In this document: piece after piece, positions 37,749 to 46,951 of the stretch
How the letters are laid out: every line of letters begins with the position of its first letter
Numbering within the stretch: position 1 is the stretch's first letter
Origin: Actinomadura macra NBRC 14102
GTDB taxonomy: Bacteria; Actinomycetota; Actinomycetes; Streptosporangiales; Streptosporangiaceae
Assembly: GCF_001552215.1 (NCBI RefSeq)
Contig: NZ_BCQT01000019.1
Coordinates: 362,141-426,140, forward strand
Direction: 5' to 3'
Length of the DNA stretch: 64,000 nucleotides
Position numbers and translations under genes: made by a program
Notes under the pieces: generated by a model
What the model was told of the DNA's origin: nothing
Seen by the model: only the letters and a program-made list of their open reading frames with translations
The model's database searches: none

Positions 37749-39126
37749 ACGCCGCGAGTTGCACCAGGTTGCGGCACTCGTACATGGGGACGAGGTCGCC
37801 GTATCGGGACGCGGCGGAGTCGCCGGTGTCCCACTGGCCGCGCGGCTCAGGGTTGAGCCAGTACGCGTGGCGGGCGCGATCCACCATGGTCCGCAGGACC
37901 GGCAACGCCAGGTCACCGTAGTTGGACCGGGCGTCGCCGAGGACGAGCAGCGTGGTCTTCGGCCCGACGGCGTCGCCGTACCGGTCCGCGAAGACCTCCA
38001 AGGCGTGGCCGTAGTTGGAGCGGCCGGTAATCCAGACCAGATCGGCCTCGGCGGCCAGCCGGGTCATCGCGTCCGCGACGTCCGCGCCGGGCGCGAAGTA
38101 CCGGGTGATCTCGTCGGTGGTGTCGATGAAGGCGAACGCGCGGACCCGGGCGAACTGCTCTCGCAGCGCGAACGTCAGCAGCAGCGTGAAATGCGCGAAC
38201 GCCGACACCGAGTCGCTGGCGTCGCACAGCACGACCAGCTCGGGCCGGTGCGGGCGGCGCGGCCGGTGGTGGGTGGTGAGCGGCACGCCCCCGCTGGCCA
38301 GCGACGCGCGCACCGTCCGGCGGAAGTCGAGCCGCCCGCGGCGGCCCCGCCGCTGCTTCTGGACGAGCCGCGACGCGAGCCGGCGCGCGAGCGGGTACGC
38401 CTCGCGCCGCAGCGCCGCCATGTCCGCCCGGCTGGCGGAGGTGAAGTCGAGCCGCTCCAACGGCGGCCTCACGGCCAGGCGCGCCGTCCGCGCGACGCCG
38501 GTGTCCTCGGCGATGCGGCGGCGGACCTCGGCCGCCACGAGGTCCTGGAAACGGGAGATGCGGTCGCCGAACGTCCGGCGCGCGACGCGCTCGGCCATGC
38601 CGCCGCGCTCCCGCCCGTTCAGGACGGCGGCGAGCAGCCCCGCCATGAGGGTCTCCGGTGACATCGCGCGCAGGACGCTGGAGGAGAACCAGGACTCCTG
38701 GCCGGGAGTCCGCCCGTACTCCGCGACGGCCCCCCGCGCGAACTGCCGCAGGCCCGCGTCGTCGCCGGTGAGCAAGATCTCGGCCAGTTCCGTGCGGCGG
38801 GCCTGCACCTCGGGGTCCAGCGCCGGCGGGACGGGACGCCCGGCCCCGTCCAGGGTGCGGGGCGGGCGGTCCGGGTCCCGGACCGCCCGCGCGCCGTCGC
38901 CGACGGCCGCCGGGAACCACAGGTCGAACAGCGTGTCGAAGGTCGGACGGTGCGCGGGCCGCTTCACCACGGTCGCCGCGTAGGCAGCGCGCAGCGCGCC
39001 GCGGTCGAGCAGGTCCACGGCCCGCATGGCGCGCACGGCGTCCAGGCCCTCGGCGACCGACACCGGCAGTCCCGCCGCGCGCAGCGCCGCGACGAAACCG
39101 GTGTGGCGGTCGATGAGAGAGGCCAT
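37729..39126 (-). CDS. VWA-domain (CoxE-like) protein
   Basis: A 465-residue protein of the CoxE/YehP type. The N-terminal helical region is Arg-rich. The C-terminal von Willebrand A domain has the metal-site motif DASDS (LVVLCDASDSVSAF) followed by the conserved threonine/aspartate strands (TTDEITRYF, LLVLGDARSNYGD). With a MoxR ATPase directly upstream (26 bases) it forms the classic MoxR-VWA chaperone pair, used to insert metals or remodel protein complexes. No target enzyme such as a CO dehydrogenase is in the window. Confidence 0.85.
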   Translation of the reverse strand: MASLIDRHTGFVAALRAAGLPVSVAEGLDAVRAMRAVDLLDRGALRAAYAATVVKRPAHRPTFDTLFDLWFPAAVGDGARAVRDPDRPPRTLDGAGRPVPPALDPEVQARRTELAEILLTGDDAGLRQFARGAVAEYGRTPGQESWFSSSVLRAMSPETLMAGLLAAVLNGRERGGMAERVARRTFGDRISRFQDLVAAEVRRRIAEDTGVARTARLAVRPPLERLDFTSASRADMAALRREAYPLARRLASRLVQKQRRGRRGRLDFRRTVRASLASGGVPLTTHHRPRRPHRPELVVLCDASDSVSAFAHFTLLLTFALREQFARVRAFAFIDTTDEITRYFAPGADVADAMTRLAAEADLVWITGRSNYGHALEVFADRYGDAVGPKTTLLVLGDARSNYGDLALPVLRTMVDRARHAYWLNPEPRGQWDTGDSAASRYGDLVPMYECRNLVQLAAFIEELA

Positions 39127-39152
39127 GTCAGCTCCGCGGTTCGGCGTTCCGG

Positions 39153-40040
39153 TCAGCCCTTCAGACCCAGTTCCCGCACGGCGCGGTCCTGGTCGGAGGC
39201 GTGCTTGAGCACGACCCCGAGCGTCCGCGCGATGGCGGCCTCGTCCAGTTCGTCCAGGCCGAGGGCGAGCAGGGTGCGGGCCCAGTCGACGGTCTCGGCG
39301 ATGGACGGCGCCTTCTTGACCTCCAACGCGCGCAGCGTGCCGATGGTGCGGACGAGCCGCTCGGCCAGCTCCGCCTCGATTCCCGGGACCTGTGCAAGGA
39401 CGATGTCGCGCTCCCGTTCGGGGGGCGGGTAGTCCAGGTGCAGGTAGAGGCAGCGGCGCTTGAGGGCCTCCGACAGTTCCCGTGCCGCGTTGGAGGTGAT
39501 CAGCACGAAGGGGCGGCGGACGGCGGCGACCGTGCCGAGTTCGGGGATCGTCACCTGGAAGTCCGACAACACCTCCAGCAGCATCCCCTCGACCTCGACA
39601 TCGGCCTTGTCCGCCTCGTCGATCAGCAGGACGGTCGGGTCGGGCCGCCGGATCGCCGCCAGCAGCGGCCGCTCCAGGAGGAACTCCTCGGAGAAGATGT
39701 CGTCGTGGGTCTCCTGCCAGGCACGGTCCGCCGGGGCGGCCTGGATGGCGAGGAGTTGCTTCTTGTAGTTGAACTCGTAGAGCGCGCGGGCCTCGTCCAG
39801 ACCCTCGTAGCACTGGAGCCGGATCAGCGCGGCACCCGTGGCCGCGGCGACGGCTTTGGCCAGCTCGGTCTTGCCGACCCCGGCCGGTCCCTCCACAAGG
39901 AGCGGCTTGCCGAGCGCCTGCGCCAGGTACACGGTCGTCGCGATGGCCTCGTCCGCGAGGTAGCGTACCTCGGCGAGCCTCCGGCCCGCATCGGCCGGCG
40001 AGGTGAACGACCCGCCGACGAAATCGTCATCGACGGTCAT
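39153..40040 (-). CDS. MoxR-type AAA+ ATPase
   Basis: A 295-residue ATPase. Walker A is EGPAGVGKTELAKAVA and Walker B TVLLIDEADKAD. Sensor 1 (FVLITSNAARELSEAL) and the lid helix region are present. ATG 40040 is preceded by GGAG. It works with VWA proteins as an assembly chaperone. Its partner gene begins 26 bases downstream on the same strand. Confidence 0.92.
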   Translation of the reverse strand: MTVDDDFVGGSFTSPADAGRRLAEVRYLADEAIATTVYLAQALGKPLLVEGPAGVGKTELAKAVAAATGAALIRLQCYEGLDEARALYEFNYKKQLLAIQAAPADRAWQETHDDIFSEEFLLERPLLAAIRRPDPTVLLIDEADKADVEVEGMLLEVLSDFQVTIPELGTVAAVRRPFVLITSNAARELSEALKRRCLYLHLDYPPPERERDIVLAQVPGIEAELAERLVRTIGTLRALEVKKAPSIAETVDWARTLLALGLDELDEAAIARTLGVVLKHASDQDRAVRELGLKG

Positions 40041-40117
40041 GCCCTGCTCCGGCTCATCCCTGAGGGGTAGGTACCGGTTCGCCCCGGGGGGTGACGCAGG
40101 CGACGCCTGCGGTTGCC

Positions 40118-40123
40118 TATAAC
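40118..40123 (+). promoter_or_regulatory. -10 element of a probably leaderless gene
   Basis: TATAAC ends 6 bases before the ATG at 40130, so transcription would begin at or next to the start codon. No convincing -35 box is seen. Confidence 0.45.
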
Positions 40124-40129
40124 CGAGGT

Positions 40130-40486
40130 ATGACGACCACCACCCCACGCCTGCCCCGCGAGGACCTCAAGGCGGCGCTGGCGGCCCGGCGCGAGCTCGG
40201 CCCCGACTACGACGAGGCGTTCCTGGAGACGGTCGTGGACCGTATCGAGGAGTCGCTCGCCGTCCGCACGGGCGGCCGCGCCGCGCCGGCGGCGGGTCCG
40301 CCGAAGCCGGGCCGCTTCACCGGGGAGCGCGACCACAGCCTGGCGATGGCGGTGCTGTCGCTGCTGGCGGCGATCCCGCTCAGCGCCATCGCCGTGGTGA
40401 ACGCCGGGCTCCCGGGACTGCTGTTCACCTGCACGATGATCGTGCTGGTGAACGTCACCTACACCTACCGGCCGCGCCGCTTCTGA
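40130..40486 (+). CDS. Small membrane protein of unknown function
   Basis: A 118-residue protein. The soluble N-terminal half is acidic and Arg-rich (LPREDLKAALAARRELGPDYDE). The C-terminal half has two membrane helices (LAMAVLSLLAAIPLSAIAV and LPGLLFTCTMIVLVNV) and ends in YRPRRF. It resembles integral membrane proteins often annotated as hypothetical in actinomycetes. It stands alone between two minus-strand genes, with a leaderless-type promoter. Confidence 0.75.
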   Translation: MTTTTPRLPREDLKAALAARRELGPDYDEAFLETVVDRIEESLAVRTGGRAAPAAGPPKPGRFTGERDHSLAMAVLSLLAAIPLSAIAVVNAGLPGLLFTCTMIVLVNVTYTYRPRRF

Positions 40487-40505
40487 TCGCATCCGCACGG
40501 CCGCC

Positions 40506-42704
40506 TCACCTGCCCGGCTCGGGGTCGCGGGGCAGGCCGAGCAGCCGCTCGCCGATGATGTTGAGCTGCACCTCGGTGGTGCCACCGTAGATCGTCATCG
40601 CGCGGCTGAACAGCATGGCGCGCGCGATGACGCCGCTCTCGGCCATCGGCACCTCGGTGGCCGCCGCCGCGCCCTGCGCCGCCCAGCAGTAGTCGGCGAC
40701 GTCCTGGTTGAACTGGACGCCGAGCAGCTTGCGGACGCTGGCCTCGGCGCCCGGCTCCACGCCGTTCAGCTGCTTGAGCGTGGTGCGCAGGCCGAGCAGG
40801 TCGATCGACTGCCCCTGCGCGAGGAGCCCGCCGACCTCGGCCGCGGCGACCGCGTCCAGGTCCCTGCCGGCGAAGAACGCCAGCAGCTCGGGGACGCCCA
40901 TGCCGAGGCCGCCGCCGGTCGACAGCGACACCCGCTCGTTCGACAGGGTGTTGCGCGTGACCTGCCACCCCTGACCGACCTCGCCGACGACCCGGTCGTC
41001 CGGGACGAACACGCCGTCGAGGAACACCTCGTTGAAGATGGCCTCGCCGGTCAGCTCCTTGAGCGGGCGGACGTCCACGCCCTCGGACTTCATGTCCACC
41101 AGGAAGTAGGTGATCCCGTCGTGCTTGGGCGCGTCGGGGTCGGTGCGCGCGATACAGAAACCCCATTCGGCCATTTGCGCGATGGACGTCCAGATCTTCT
41201 GCCCGGTGAGCCGCCAACCGCCCTCGACCCGCTCGGCCCGCATCGACAGCGAGGCCAGGTCGGAGCCCGCACCCGGCTCGGAGAACAGCTGGCACCACGA
41301 CAGCTGACCCCGCAGCGTCGGGCACAGGAACCGCTCCTTCTGCTCCTGCGTCCCGTACCGGACGAGGGAGGGCACCAGCCAGGCGCCGATCATCAGGTTG
41401 GGCGCCCTGACCTTGGCGGCCCGCAGCTCCTGCTGGATGAGGATCTGCTCGACGGGCCCGGCCCCGCGCCCCCACGGCTCGGGGAGATGCGGAGCGGTCC
41501 AGCCCCCGTCTCCCATCGCGGCGTGCAACTCGTCCCGATCGTCGATCGCCGCGAGCACGGCGATCTCGGCGCGGATCCGCTCGCGCAGCGTCCCGGTGCC
41601 CTCGTCGAGCTCCAGTTCCACCGGGCGGCGACCGCCGTCCAGCGCGAGGGCGGCGACCGTCGCGGCCCAGTCCTTGGCGGGACCGAGCAGCGCCCGCAGC
41701 GTTCCGGCGCGGCGCAGGTAGAGATGCGCGTCGTGCTCCCAGGTGAAACCGATGCCACCGAGGATCTGGATGGCGTCGCGGGCGGTCCGCACGCCCGCCT
41801 CCACGGCGATGACGGCCGCGACGGCGGCGGCGAACCCGGAGTCGGCCGCGTCCTCGTCCAGGGCGCGCGCCGCGTCCCAGGCGGCGGCGCGGGCCTGTTC
41901 CAGCGCGGTCAGTGCGCGGGCGGCCTTGTGCTTGACGCCCTGGAACTGCCCGATCGGCCGACCGAACTGCTCGCGGACCCCGGCGTACTCGGCCGCGGTG
42001 GTCACCAGCCAGCCGGCGAGCCCGGCGGCCTCGGCCCCGAACAGCGCGGCGGCGAGGTCGCGGACCCGGGCGGTGCCGAGGCCGTCCAGAATCCGGTCGG
42101 CGGCGACGCCGATCCCGTCCGCCGCCACGGACGCGACGCGGCGGACGCGGTCCAGGCTGGCCTCGACGGGGGTGACCGTCAGGTCGGCCGCATCGACCAC
42201 GACCCACCGCTCGCCGTCCTCGCAGGCGACCGGCAGGACCAGGACGTCGGCGAGCGCTGCGCCGAGCACGGTGGCCGCCGTACCGGTCACGACGAGCGCG
42301 TCGCCGTCGCGGCGGCCGGTGAACCCGCCCTCCAGGGCGACGGCGGCGGTCCTGGAGCCGTCTGCGAGGACGGGCAGCAACTCGGCACGGGCCTTGGCGT
42401 TGCCGCAGGCGTCGATCACCGCGCTCGCCAGCACGGTGGGCAGGAACGGGCCGGGCGCGACGGCGCGGCCCAGCCCCTCCAGCACTACGGCCAGTTCCAG
42501 CAGGCCGTAGCCCTGCCCGCCGTGCTCCTCCGCCAGGTGCAGGCCGAGCAGGCCCTGCTCGGCCAGGGCCGGCCAGAACGCCGGCCTGGTCTCCTCGTCC
42601 GCCTCCAGGGCGGCCCGTACGACCGTCGCCGGCACGTTGCGCTCGATGAACCCCCGCACCGAGTCGGCGAGCGCCTCGTGCTCCTCGGTCAGCCCGATGG
42701 CCAT
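40506..42704 (-). CDS. Double-module acyl-CoA dehydrogenase (FadE34/FadE6-like)
   Basis: A 732-residue protein made of two consecutive acyl-CoA dehydrogenase modules. The first (residues about 1-365) lacks a clear full active site. The second (about 366-732) contains the FAD-binding blocks LFSEPGAGSDLASL and GQKIWTSIAQMAEWG and ends in TIYGGTTEVQLNIIGERLLGL. Fused FadE proteins of this length occur in mycobacteria and act on CoA esters from sterol or branched-chain breakdown. The substrate here is unknown. No other beta-oxidation gene is nearby. Confidence 0.9.
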   Translation of the reverse strand: MAIGLTEEHEALADSVRGFIERNVPATVVRAALEADEETRPAFWPALAEQGLLGLHLAEEHGGQGYGLLELAVVLEGLGRAVAPGPFLPTVLASAVIDACGNAKARAELLPVLADGSRTAAVALEGGFTGRRDGDALVVTGTAATVLGAALADVLVLPVACEDGERWVVVDAADLTVTPVEASLDRVRRVASVAADGIGVAADRILDGLGTARVRDLAAALFGAEAAGLAGWLVTTAAEYAGVREQFGRPIGQFQGVKHKAARALTALEQARAAAWDAARALDEDAADSGFAAAVAAVIAVEAGVRTARDAIQILGGIGFTWEHDAHLYLRRAGTLRALLGPAKDWAATVAALALDGGRRPVELELDEGTGTLRERIRAEIAVLAAIDDRDELHAAMGDGGWTAPHLPEPWGRGAGPVEQILIQQELRAAKVRAPNLMIGAWLVPSLVRYGTQEQKERFLCPTLRGQLSWCQLFSEPGAGSDLASLSMRAERVEGGWRLTGQKIWTSIAQMAEWGFCIARTDPDAPKHDGITYFLVDMKSEGVDVRPLKELTGEAIFNEVFLDGVFVPDDRVVGEVGQGWQVTRNTLSNERVSLSTGGGLGMGVPELLAFFAGRDLDAVAAAEVGGLLAQGQSIDLLGLRTTLKQLNGVEPGAEASVRKLLGVQFNQDVADYCWAAQGAAAATEVPMAESGVIARAMLFSRAMTIYGGTTEVQLNIIGERLLGLPRDPEPGR

Positions 42705-42765
42705 GCGTCACCCTCTCCTCGAACCCCTATGACACAGATTCTAGAACAGGATTCTGATTCTGTGC

Positions 42766-43788
42766 CTACGGCACGGGGGGGCCTTCCGCGGCGGGCTCGG
42801 CCTCCGCGTCGCCGGGCCTGTCCGCCGGGGACGTCTGCCCGCCCTGGTCGAGGGCGCGGCGACCGGCGGCGAGGCTTGCGACGGTGGTCGCGACCAGGGT
42901 CCCGGCGATCACCGCGAGGGACAGCCAGATCGGCACGTCGGGCGCCCACGCCACGCCGTACTCGTGCAGCGCGTGCAGGATCAGCTTGACGCCGATGAAG
43001 CCGAGGATGAACGCCAGCCCGTGGCCGAGGTAGACGAGCCGGTCGGTGAGGCCGCCCAGCAGGAAGTACAGCTGGACGAGGCCCATCAGCGCGAACGCGT
43101 TGGCGGTGAACACCAGGTACGGCTCGGTGGTCAGCCCGAAGATCGCCGGAATCGAGTCCAGGGCGAACAGCACGTCGGTGGACCCGATGGCGATCATCAC
43201 GATCAGCAGCGGTGTCACCATGCGGCGGCCGTCCCGGCGGACGAGGAAGCGGGTGCCGTCGTACTCCTCCGACGTCGGGATGACGCGCTTGGCCCACCGC
43301 AGCAGCCCGTTCTCCTTGAACTCGTCCTCGCCGCCGCCGCGCACCAGACCGTAGGCGGTCCAGATGAGGAACGCGCCGAAGATGAAGAACACCCAGGTGA
43401 AGGTGGCGATGGCCGCCGCGCCGACCGCGATGAACAACCCGCGCAACACCAGCGCGATGACGATACCCGCCATCAGAACGGTGTGCTGGGCGTGCTTGGG
43501 CACGGCGAACCGCGTCAGGATCACCATGAACACGAAGAGGTTGTCGACGCTGAGACTCTTCTCGGTGACGAAACCGCCGAAGTACTGGGCGGCGTACTCG
43601 CCGCCGGAGAAGACCCAGACTCCGGCGCCGAAGGCGACGGCGAGCCCGATGTAGATCACCGACCAGAACGCGGCGCGGCGGGTGGTGAACTCCCGCGTGT
43701 CATTGCGGTGGATGAGGAACAGGTCGGCGGCGATGACGGCGAGGATCCCTGCCAAGGTCAGGGCCCACACCCAAGGAGAGACGGACAA
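42766..43788 (-). CDS. TerC family membrane protein (Mn2+ export/metal homeostasis)
   Basis: A 340-residue protein with about nine membrane helices. The conserved acidic membrane motifs EKSLSVDNLFVF and GSTDVLFALDSIPAIFG mark TerC/Alx proteins, linked to manganese efflux and metallation of exported enzymes. The true start is probably TTG 43788, because GGAGGTG lies 6 bases before it; the longer ATG start at 43809 would put that site inside the gene. A yybP-ykoY manganese riboswitch precedes it and appears to mask this same ribosome site. Confidence 0.92.
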   Translation of the reverse strand: MSVSPWVWALTLAGILAVIAADLFLIHRNDTREFTTRRAAFWSVIYIGLAVAFGAGVWVFSGGEYAAQYFGGFVTEKSLSVDNLFVFMVILTRFAVPKHAQHTVLMAGIVIALVLRGLFIAVGAAAIATFTWVFFIFGAFLIWTAYGLVRGGGEDEFKENGLLRWAKRVIPTSEEYDGTRFLVRRDGRRMVTPLLIVMIAIGSTDVLFALDSIPAIFGLTTEPYLVFTANAFALMGLVQLYFLLGGLTDRLVYLGHGLAFILGFIGVKLILHALHEYGVAWAPDVPIWLSLAVIAGTLVATTVASLAAGRRALDQGGQTSPADRPGDAEAEPAAEGPPVP

Positions 43789-43794
43789 CGTGAC

Positions 43795-43920
43795 ACCTCC
43801 GGCGGACATGAAAGAGCGCCGGAGGTCTCTCCCGCCCTGAGGGACGAGGGCTACGGCCCCGGGCCGGTATGGACCGACCGTGCTGACGAGAACCGCGCGC
43901 GGGGATACTCCCCTCCACTG
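43795..43920 (-). promoter_or_regulatory. yybP-ykoY (Mn2+) riboswitch with RBS-masking hairpin, controlling terC
   Basis: On the minus strand the aptamer shows the conserved GGGGAGTA (43913-43906) with an upstream GGAGG, TCGTCAG about 25 bases later, and the 3' element GAGAGACCTCC. The final ACCTCCGGCG (43826-43817) can pair perfectly with CGCCGGAGGT (43804-43795), which holds the terC ribosome site. Alternatively the same CCTCC can close the aptamer stem with the 5' GGAGG. Manganese binding would therefore free the site and turn translation on. Identified by eye. Confidence 0.85.
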
Positions 43921-44059
43921 TCCTGTCCAACGCGCGACGCCCTGGTGGGGTTCCCGCTCCGCAGACGTTTCCGATCGTTTCGCGAACCGGAACGTCGGAG
44001 GCCGCGTCCGAGGCCCGATCGCCGCCGGTTCCCACCGGCGCCCGGCGCCCGGCCACCGG

Positions 44060-45298
44060 TCAACGACGGGCGGCCCTCAACTCCAGGTAGAGACCCGCGA
44101 GCTGGTCGGTGGCGTCGTCCTCGCCGGGCAGCAGAGCGGCCCGCTGCGCTGCGGCCGAGCCGAGCCGTACCGCGAGCACCGGGTCGTCCAGGACACGGCT
44201 CACCGCGCGTTCGAGCGCCCCCACGTCGCCCGCGGGCACCAGCAGCGCCGCCTCGCTCTCGGGTCCGTGCAGCAGCCCCGGCCCGTTCGCGGGTCGGGCA
44301 CCGACGCCGACCATGTCGGGGATCCCGCCGACGCGCGTGGCGACCAGCGGCCGTCCCGCCCGCAGGATCTCCTGGACGATCAGCGGCTGCCCCTCCCACA
44401 CGCTCGGCACCACGGCCACGTCGGAGGCGGCCAGCAGCGCCGGGACGTCGGAGCGGCGCCCCAGCAACCGGACGGGCAGGTCCTCGGCCTCGATGCGCGC
44501 GCGCAACTCATCCTCCAGTGGCCCCTCGCCGGCCAGGGCGACGAGGGGCGGCGGGGTCCGGCCCGCCCAGCCGCGCGCCGCGTCCAGCAAGGTCGGCAGG
44601 CCCTTCTGCGCGGCGAGCCGGCCGACAGTGACGATCAGCGGCCGCTCCCCCACCCCCAGCGCGGCGCGAACGTCGGAGCGGGCGGCGGGCCCGGGCTGCG
44701 CCAGCGGCGCCGGCGCGGGGACGAGCGCGTGCCCCACCGACCGGGCACCGAGGGCACGCATCCGCTCTTCCAGATCGGGTGAGACACCGAGGACCAGGGC
44801 CGCGCCGCGCGCCACGACGCGTTCCAGCGCGCCGTGGATCGCGGCCGTTCGCCCGCCGGTGATGACCGCGTTGTGCAACGTCACGACCAGGGGCGCACCG
44901 CCCCGCGAGAACCGCAGCGGACCGGGCGCGACGCGCGCGGACGCCGCCACCGCGAGCGCGCCCGCGCGCAGCCCGTGGGCGTGCACGACGTCGGCGTCGC
45001 GCAGCAGACCGCGCAGCCGCGCGACCGCGCGAGCGTCGCGCGCCGGGCGCGGGCGGTCGGCCAGGTCGACCTCGGCGAAACGGGCGCCGCCGGCCACGAA
45101 CCCGAACGCCTCCTCGGTCGCGGCGGGCCCGCACACCAGCACCCGCGCCCCGCGGGCCACCAGCCCGGCGGCGACGGACCGCACATGCCGTCCGACCCCG
45201 CCCGCGCTCGTCCCGAGGACGAGCGCCACGCGCAGCCCGTCCACGCTCGTCGTACCGTTCCGCAGCACCGGCTCTTCGGGTATCGGCTTGTCAGGCAT
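44060..45298 (-). CDS. GT4-type glycosyltransferase
   Basis: A 412-residue GT-B enzyme. The N-terminal domain has LGTSAGGVGRHVRSVAAGL. The C-terminal nucleotide-sugar domain contains LIVTVGRLAAQKGLPTLLDA and VVPSVWEGQPLIVQEILRAGRPLVATRVGGIPD, the GT4 donor-binding signature. Its start overlaps the end of murJ by 8 bases. In this envelope cluster it probably glycosylates a lipid-linked or wall precursor; donor and acceptor are unknown. Confidence 0.88.
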   Translation of the reverse strand: MPDKPIPEEPVLRNGTTSVDGLRVALVLGTSAGGVGRHVRSVAAGLVARGARVLVCGPAATEEAFGFVAGGARFAEVDLADRPRPARDARAVARLRGLLRDADVVHAHGLRAGALAVAASARVAPGPLRFSRGGAPLVVTLHNAVITGGRTAAIHGALERVVARGAALVLGVSPDLEERMRALGARSVGHALVPAPAPLAQPGPAARSDVRAALGVGERPLIVTVGRLAAQKGLPTLLDAARGWAGRTPPPLVALAGEGPLEDELRARIEAEDLPVRLLGRRSDVPALLAASDVAVVPSVWEGQPLIVQEILRAGRPLVATRVGGIPDMVGVGARPANGPGLLHGPESEAALLVPAGDVGALERAVSRVLDDPVLAVRLGSAAAQRAALLPGEDDATDQLAGLYLELRAARR

Positions 45299-46913
45299 TC
45301 CGTGTGACCTTCCGGCTGAGGACGGCCCGCAGGTCCCGGCCGTCGATCACGAACGCGATGATGAGGAACACCGCGGCGGCGACCACGGCGGCGAGAGCAG
45401 CGGAGGCGGCGCCGCGGGCCTGCCCGCCGGTGCCGAAGGCCGCGGCGGCGGCGTATCCGGCGGCGCCTCCCCCGGCGCCGCCCGCGAGCCCGGCCGCGAG
45501 CACCCGCGGCACGCCGCGCACCGCAGCGGATCCCCGGGCCCGGACGAGCGTGCCCAGCAGCAGCGCGCCGGCGACGGTCATGCCGGCCGCGTTGCCGAGA
45601 CCGAGCGCCGCGACCACCCACTGCCGGTCCACCGACAGCACCAGCGCGACGTCGGCGGCCATGACCACCAGCCACCCCGCCACGACGGCGAGCGCGCCCA
45701 TCCGCCCCCGGTGGCAGGCGAACAGCACCCGCCCGAGGTGGGCGACGAGCCCGTAGCCGAGCAGCCCGGGCGCGAACGCGAGGACGGCGCGCGACAACAC
45801 GTCCTGCTGGCTCGGGTCGCCCGGGTTGAACACGACCGACACCGGCAGCGCGACCGCGGCCAGCACCGCGGCACCGCCGCACGACACCAGGATCACCGCG
45901 CGGGTGGTGGCGGCGGTGACCCGGTCGAACCGGTCCTGCTCCCCCGCGCTCATCCGCGCCGACAGCAGCGGGAACGCGCTGGTCGCGATCGGCACCGCCA
46001 GGATCGCCCACGGCAGCAGGTAGACCGCCCACGCGTACTGGTAGTTGGCGAGCGCGCCGCCCGTCCCCTCATAGCTGAGCCGGACGACCAGCAGCGCCGA
46101 CAGCTGCTGCGCCGCGACCGTGGCGAGACCGGCGAGGGCGAGCCGCCGCACCCGCCGCGCCACCCCGTCCGGGAAGCGGAGCGTGGGTCGCAGCCCGAGC
46201 CGCAGGCGCCACGCCGCCACACCCGCCGTCGCGGCCATCGCGACGCCGCCGAGCGCCGTCCCGATCGACAGGGTCAGCTCCGCGTCCAGCGGCAGCCCGG
46301 CCAGGTCGTTCTCGTAGCCGTCGCCGAGCGGCGCGTACACCAGGTAGGCGCCGATCACGACGAGGCTGGACATCAGCGGTGCCAACGCGGGCGCGACGAA
46401 CCGGCGGTGCGACTGCAGCAGCCCGTACAACACAACGGCCAGCCCGTACATGATCATTTGTGGTGCCATGACCGCAAGCATGGTCGCGCCGACGTCGACG
46501 ATCTGCCCGCGCTCGCAGCCCTTCAGATCGCCGCCCACCAGCAGTTCCATGATCGGACGCGCGGCCAGCGCCATCAGCGCCGACAGCGGGACCATCACTG
46601 CGACGATCCAGGTCAGCAGCGCCGAGCCGATCCGGCGGACCTCCTCTCGGTCGCCGCGCTCGGCGGGCCCGGCCAGCACCGGGACGACCATGCTGGCGAG
46701 GGCGCCGCCCGCGACGATCTCGTACACGATGCTGGGGAACTGCGTGGAGGTGAAGTACGCCTGGCTGAGGCAGGAGGTGGTGACCGTCTGGGAGAAGGCG
46801 TAGGTACGGCCGAACCCGGCGAGCCTCGACAGGATCGTGATGACCCCGATGACGACGGCGGCGCCGGCGAGGCCGCCGGTGAGGCGGCGCATGGAGGAGG
46901 CGCGAGGGGACAC
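45291..46913 (-). CDS. murJ: Lipid II flippase MurJ-like protein
   Basis: A 540-residue MOP-superfamily transporter with about 14 helices. The N-terminus contains ITILSRLAGFGRTYAFSQTV and AYFTSTQFPSIVYEIVAGGAL, characteristic of MurJ/MviN, which flips lipid II during peptidoglycan synthesis. It lacks the long C-terminal kinase-like part of mycobacterial MviN. A second MurJ elsewhere in the genome is possible, so an alternative substrate made by the adjacent glycosyltransferase and MraY-like enzyme cannot be excluded. Confidence 0.85.
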   Translation of the reverse strand: MSPRASSMRRLTGGLAGAAVVIGVITILSRLAGFGRTYAFSQTVTTSCLSQAYFTSTQFPSIVYEIVAGGALASMVVPVLAGPAERGDREEVRRIGSALLTWIVAVMVPLSALMALAARPIMELLVGGDLKGCERGQIVDVGATMLAVMAPQMIMYGLAVVLYGLLQSHRRFVAPALAPLMSSLVVIGAYLVYAPLGDGYENDLAGLPLDAELTLSIGTALGGVAMAATAGVAAWRLRLGLRPTLRFPDGVARRVRRLALAGLATVAAQQLSALLVVRLSYEGTGGALANYQYAWAVYLLPWAILAVPIATSAFPLLSARMSAGEQDRFDRVTAATTRAVILVSCGGAAVLAAVALPVSVVFNPGDPSQQDVLSRAVLAFAPGLLGYGLVAHLGRVLFACHRGRMGALAVVAGWLVVMAADVALVLSVDRQWVVAALGLGNAAGMTVAGALLLGTLVRARGSAAVRGVPRVLAAGLAGGAGGGAAGYAAAAAFGTGGQARGAASAALAAVVAAAVFLIIAFVIDGRDLRAVLSRKVTRNA

Positions 46914-46951
46914 GTGGCGGTGGACGCGGCGGGGGGCGCTGCCGGGGCGGC

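Noticed and set aside
43789..43809. Upstream ATG as the terC start
   Set aside because: It lies inside the riboswitch hairpin and would place the only Shine-Dalgarno sequence within the coding region.
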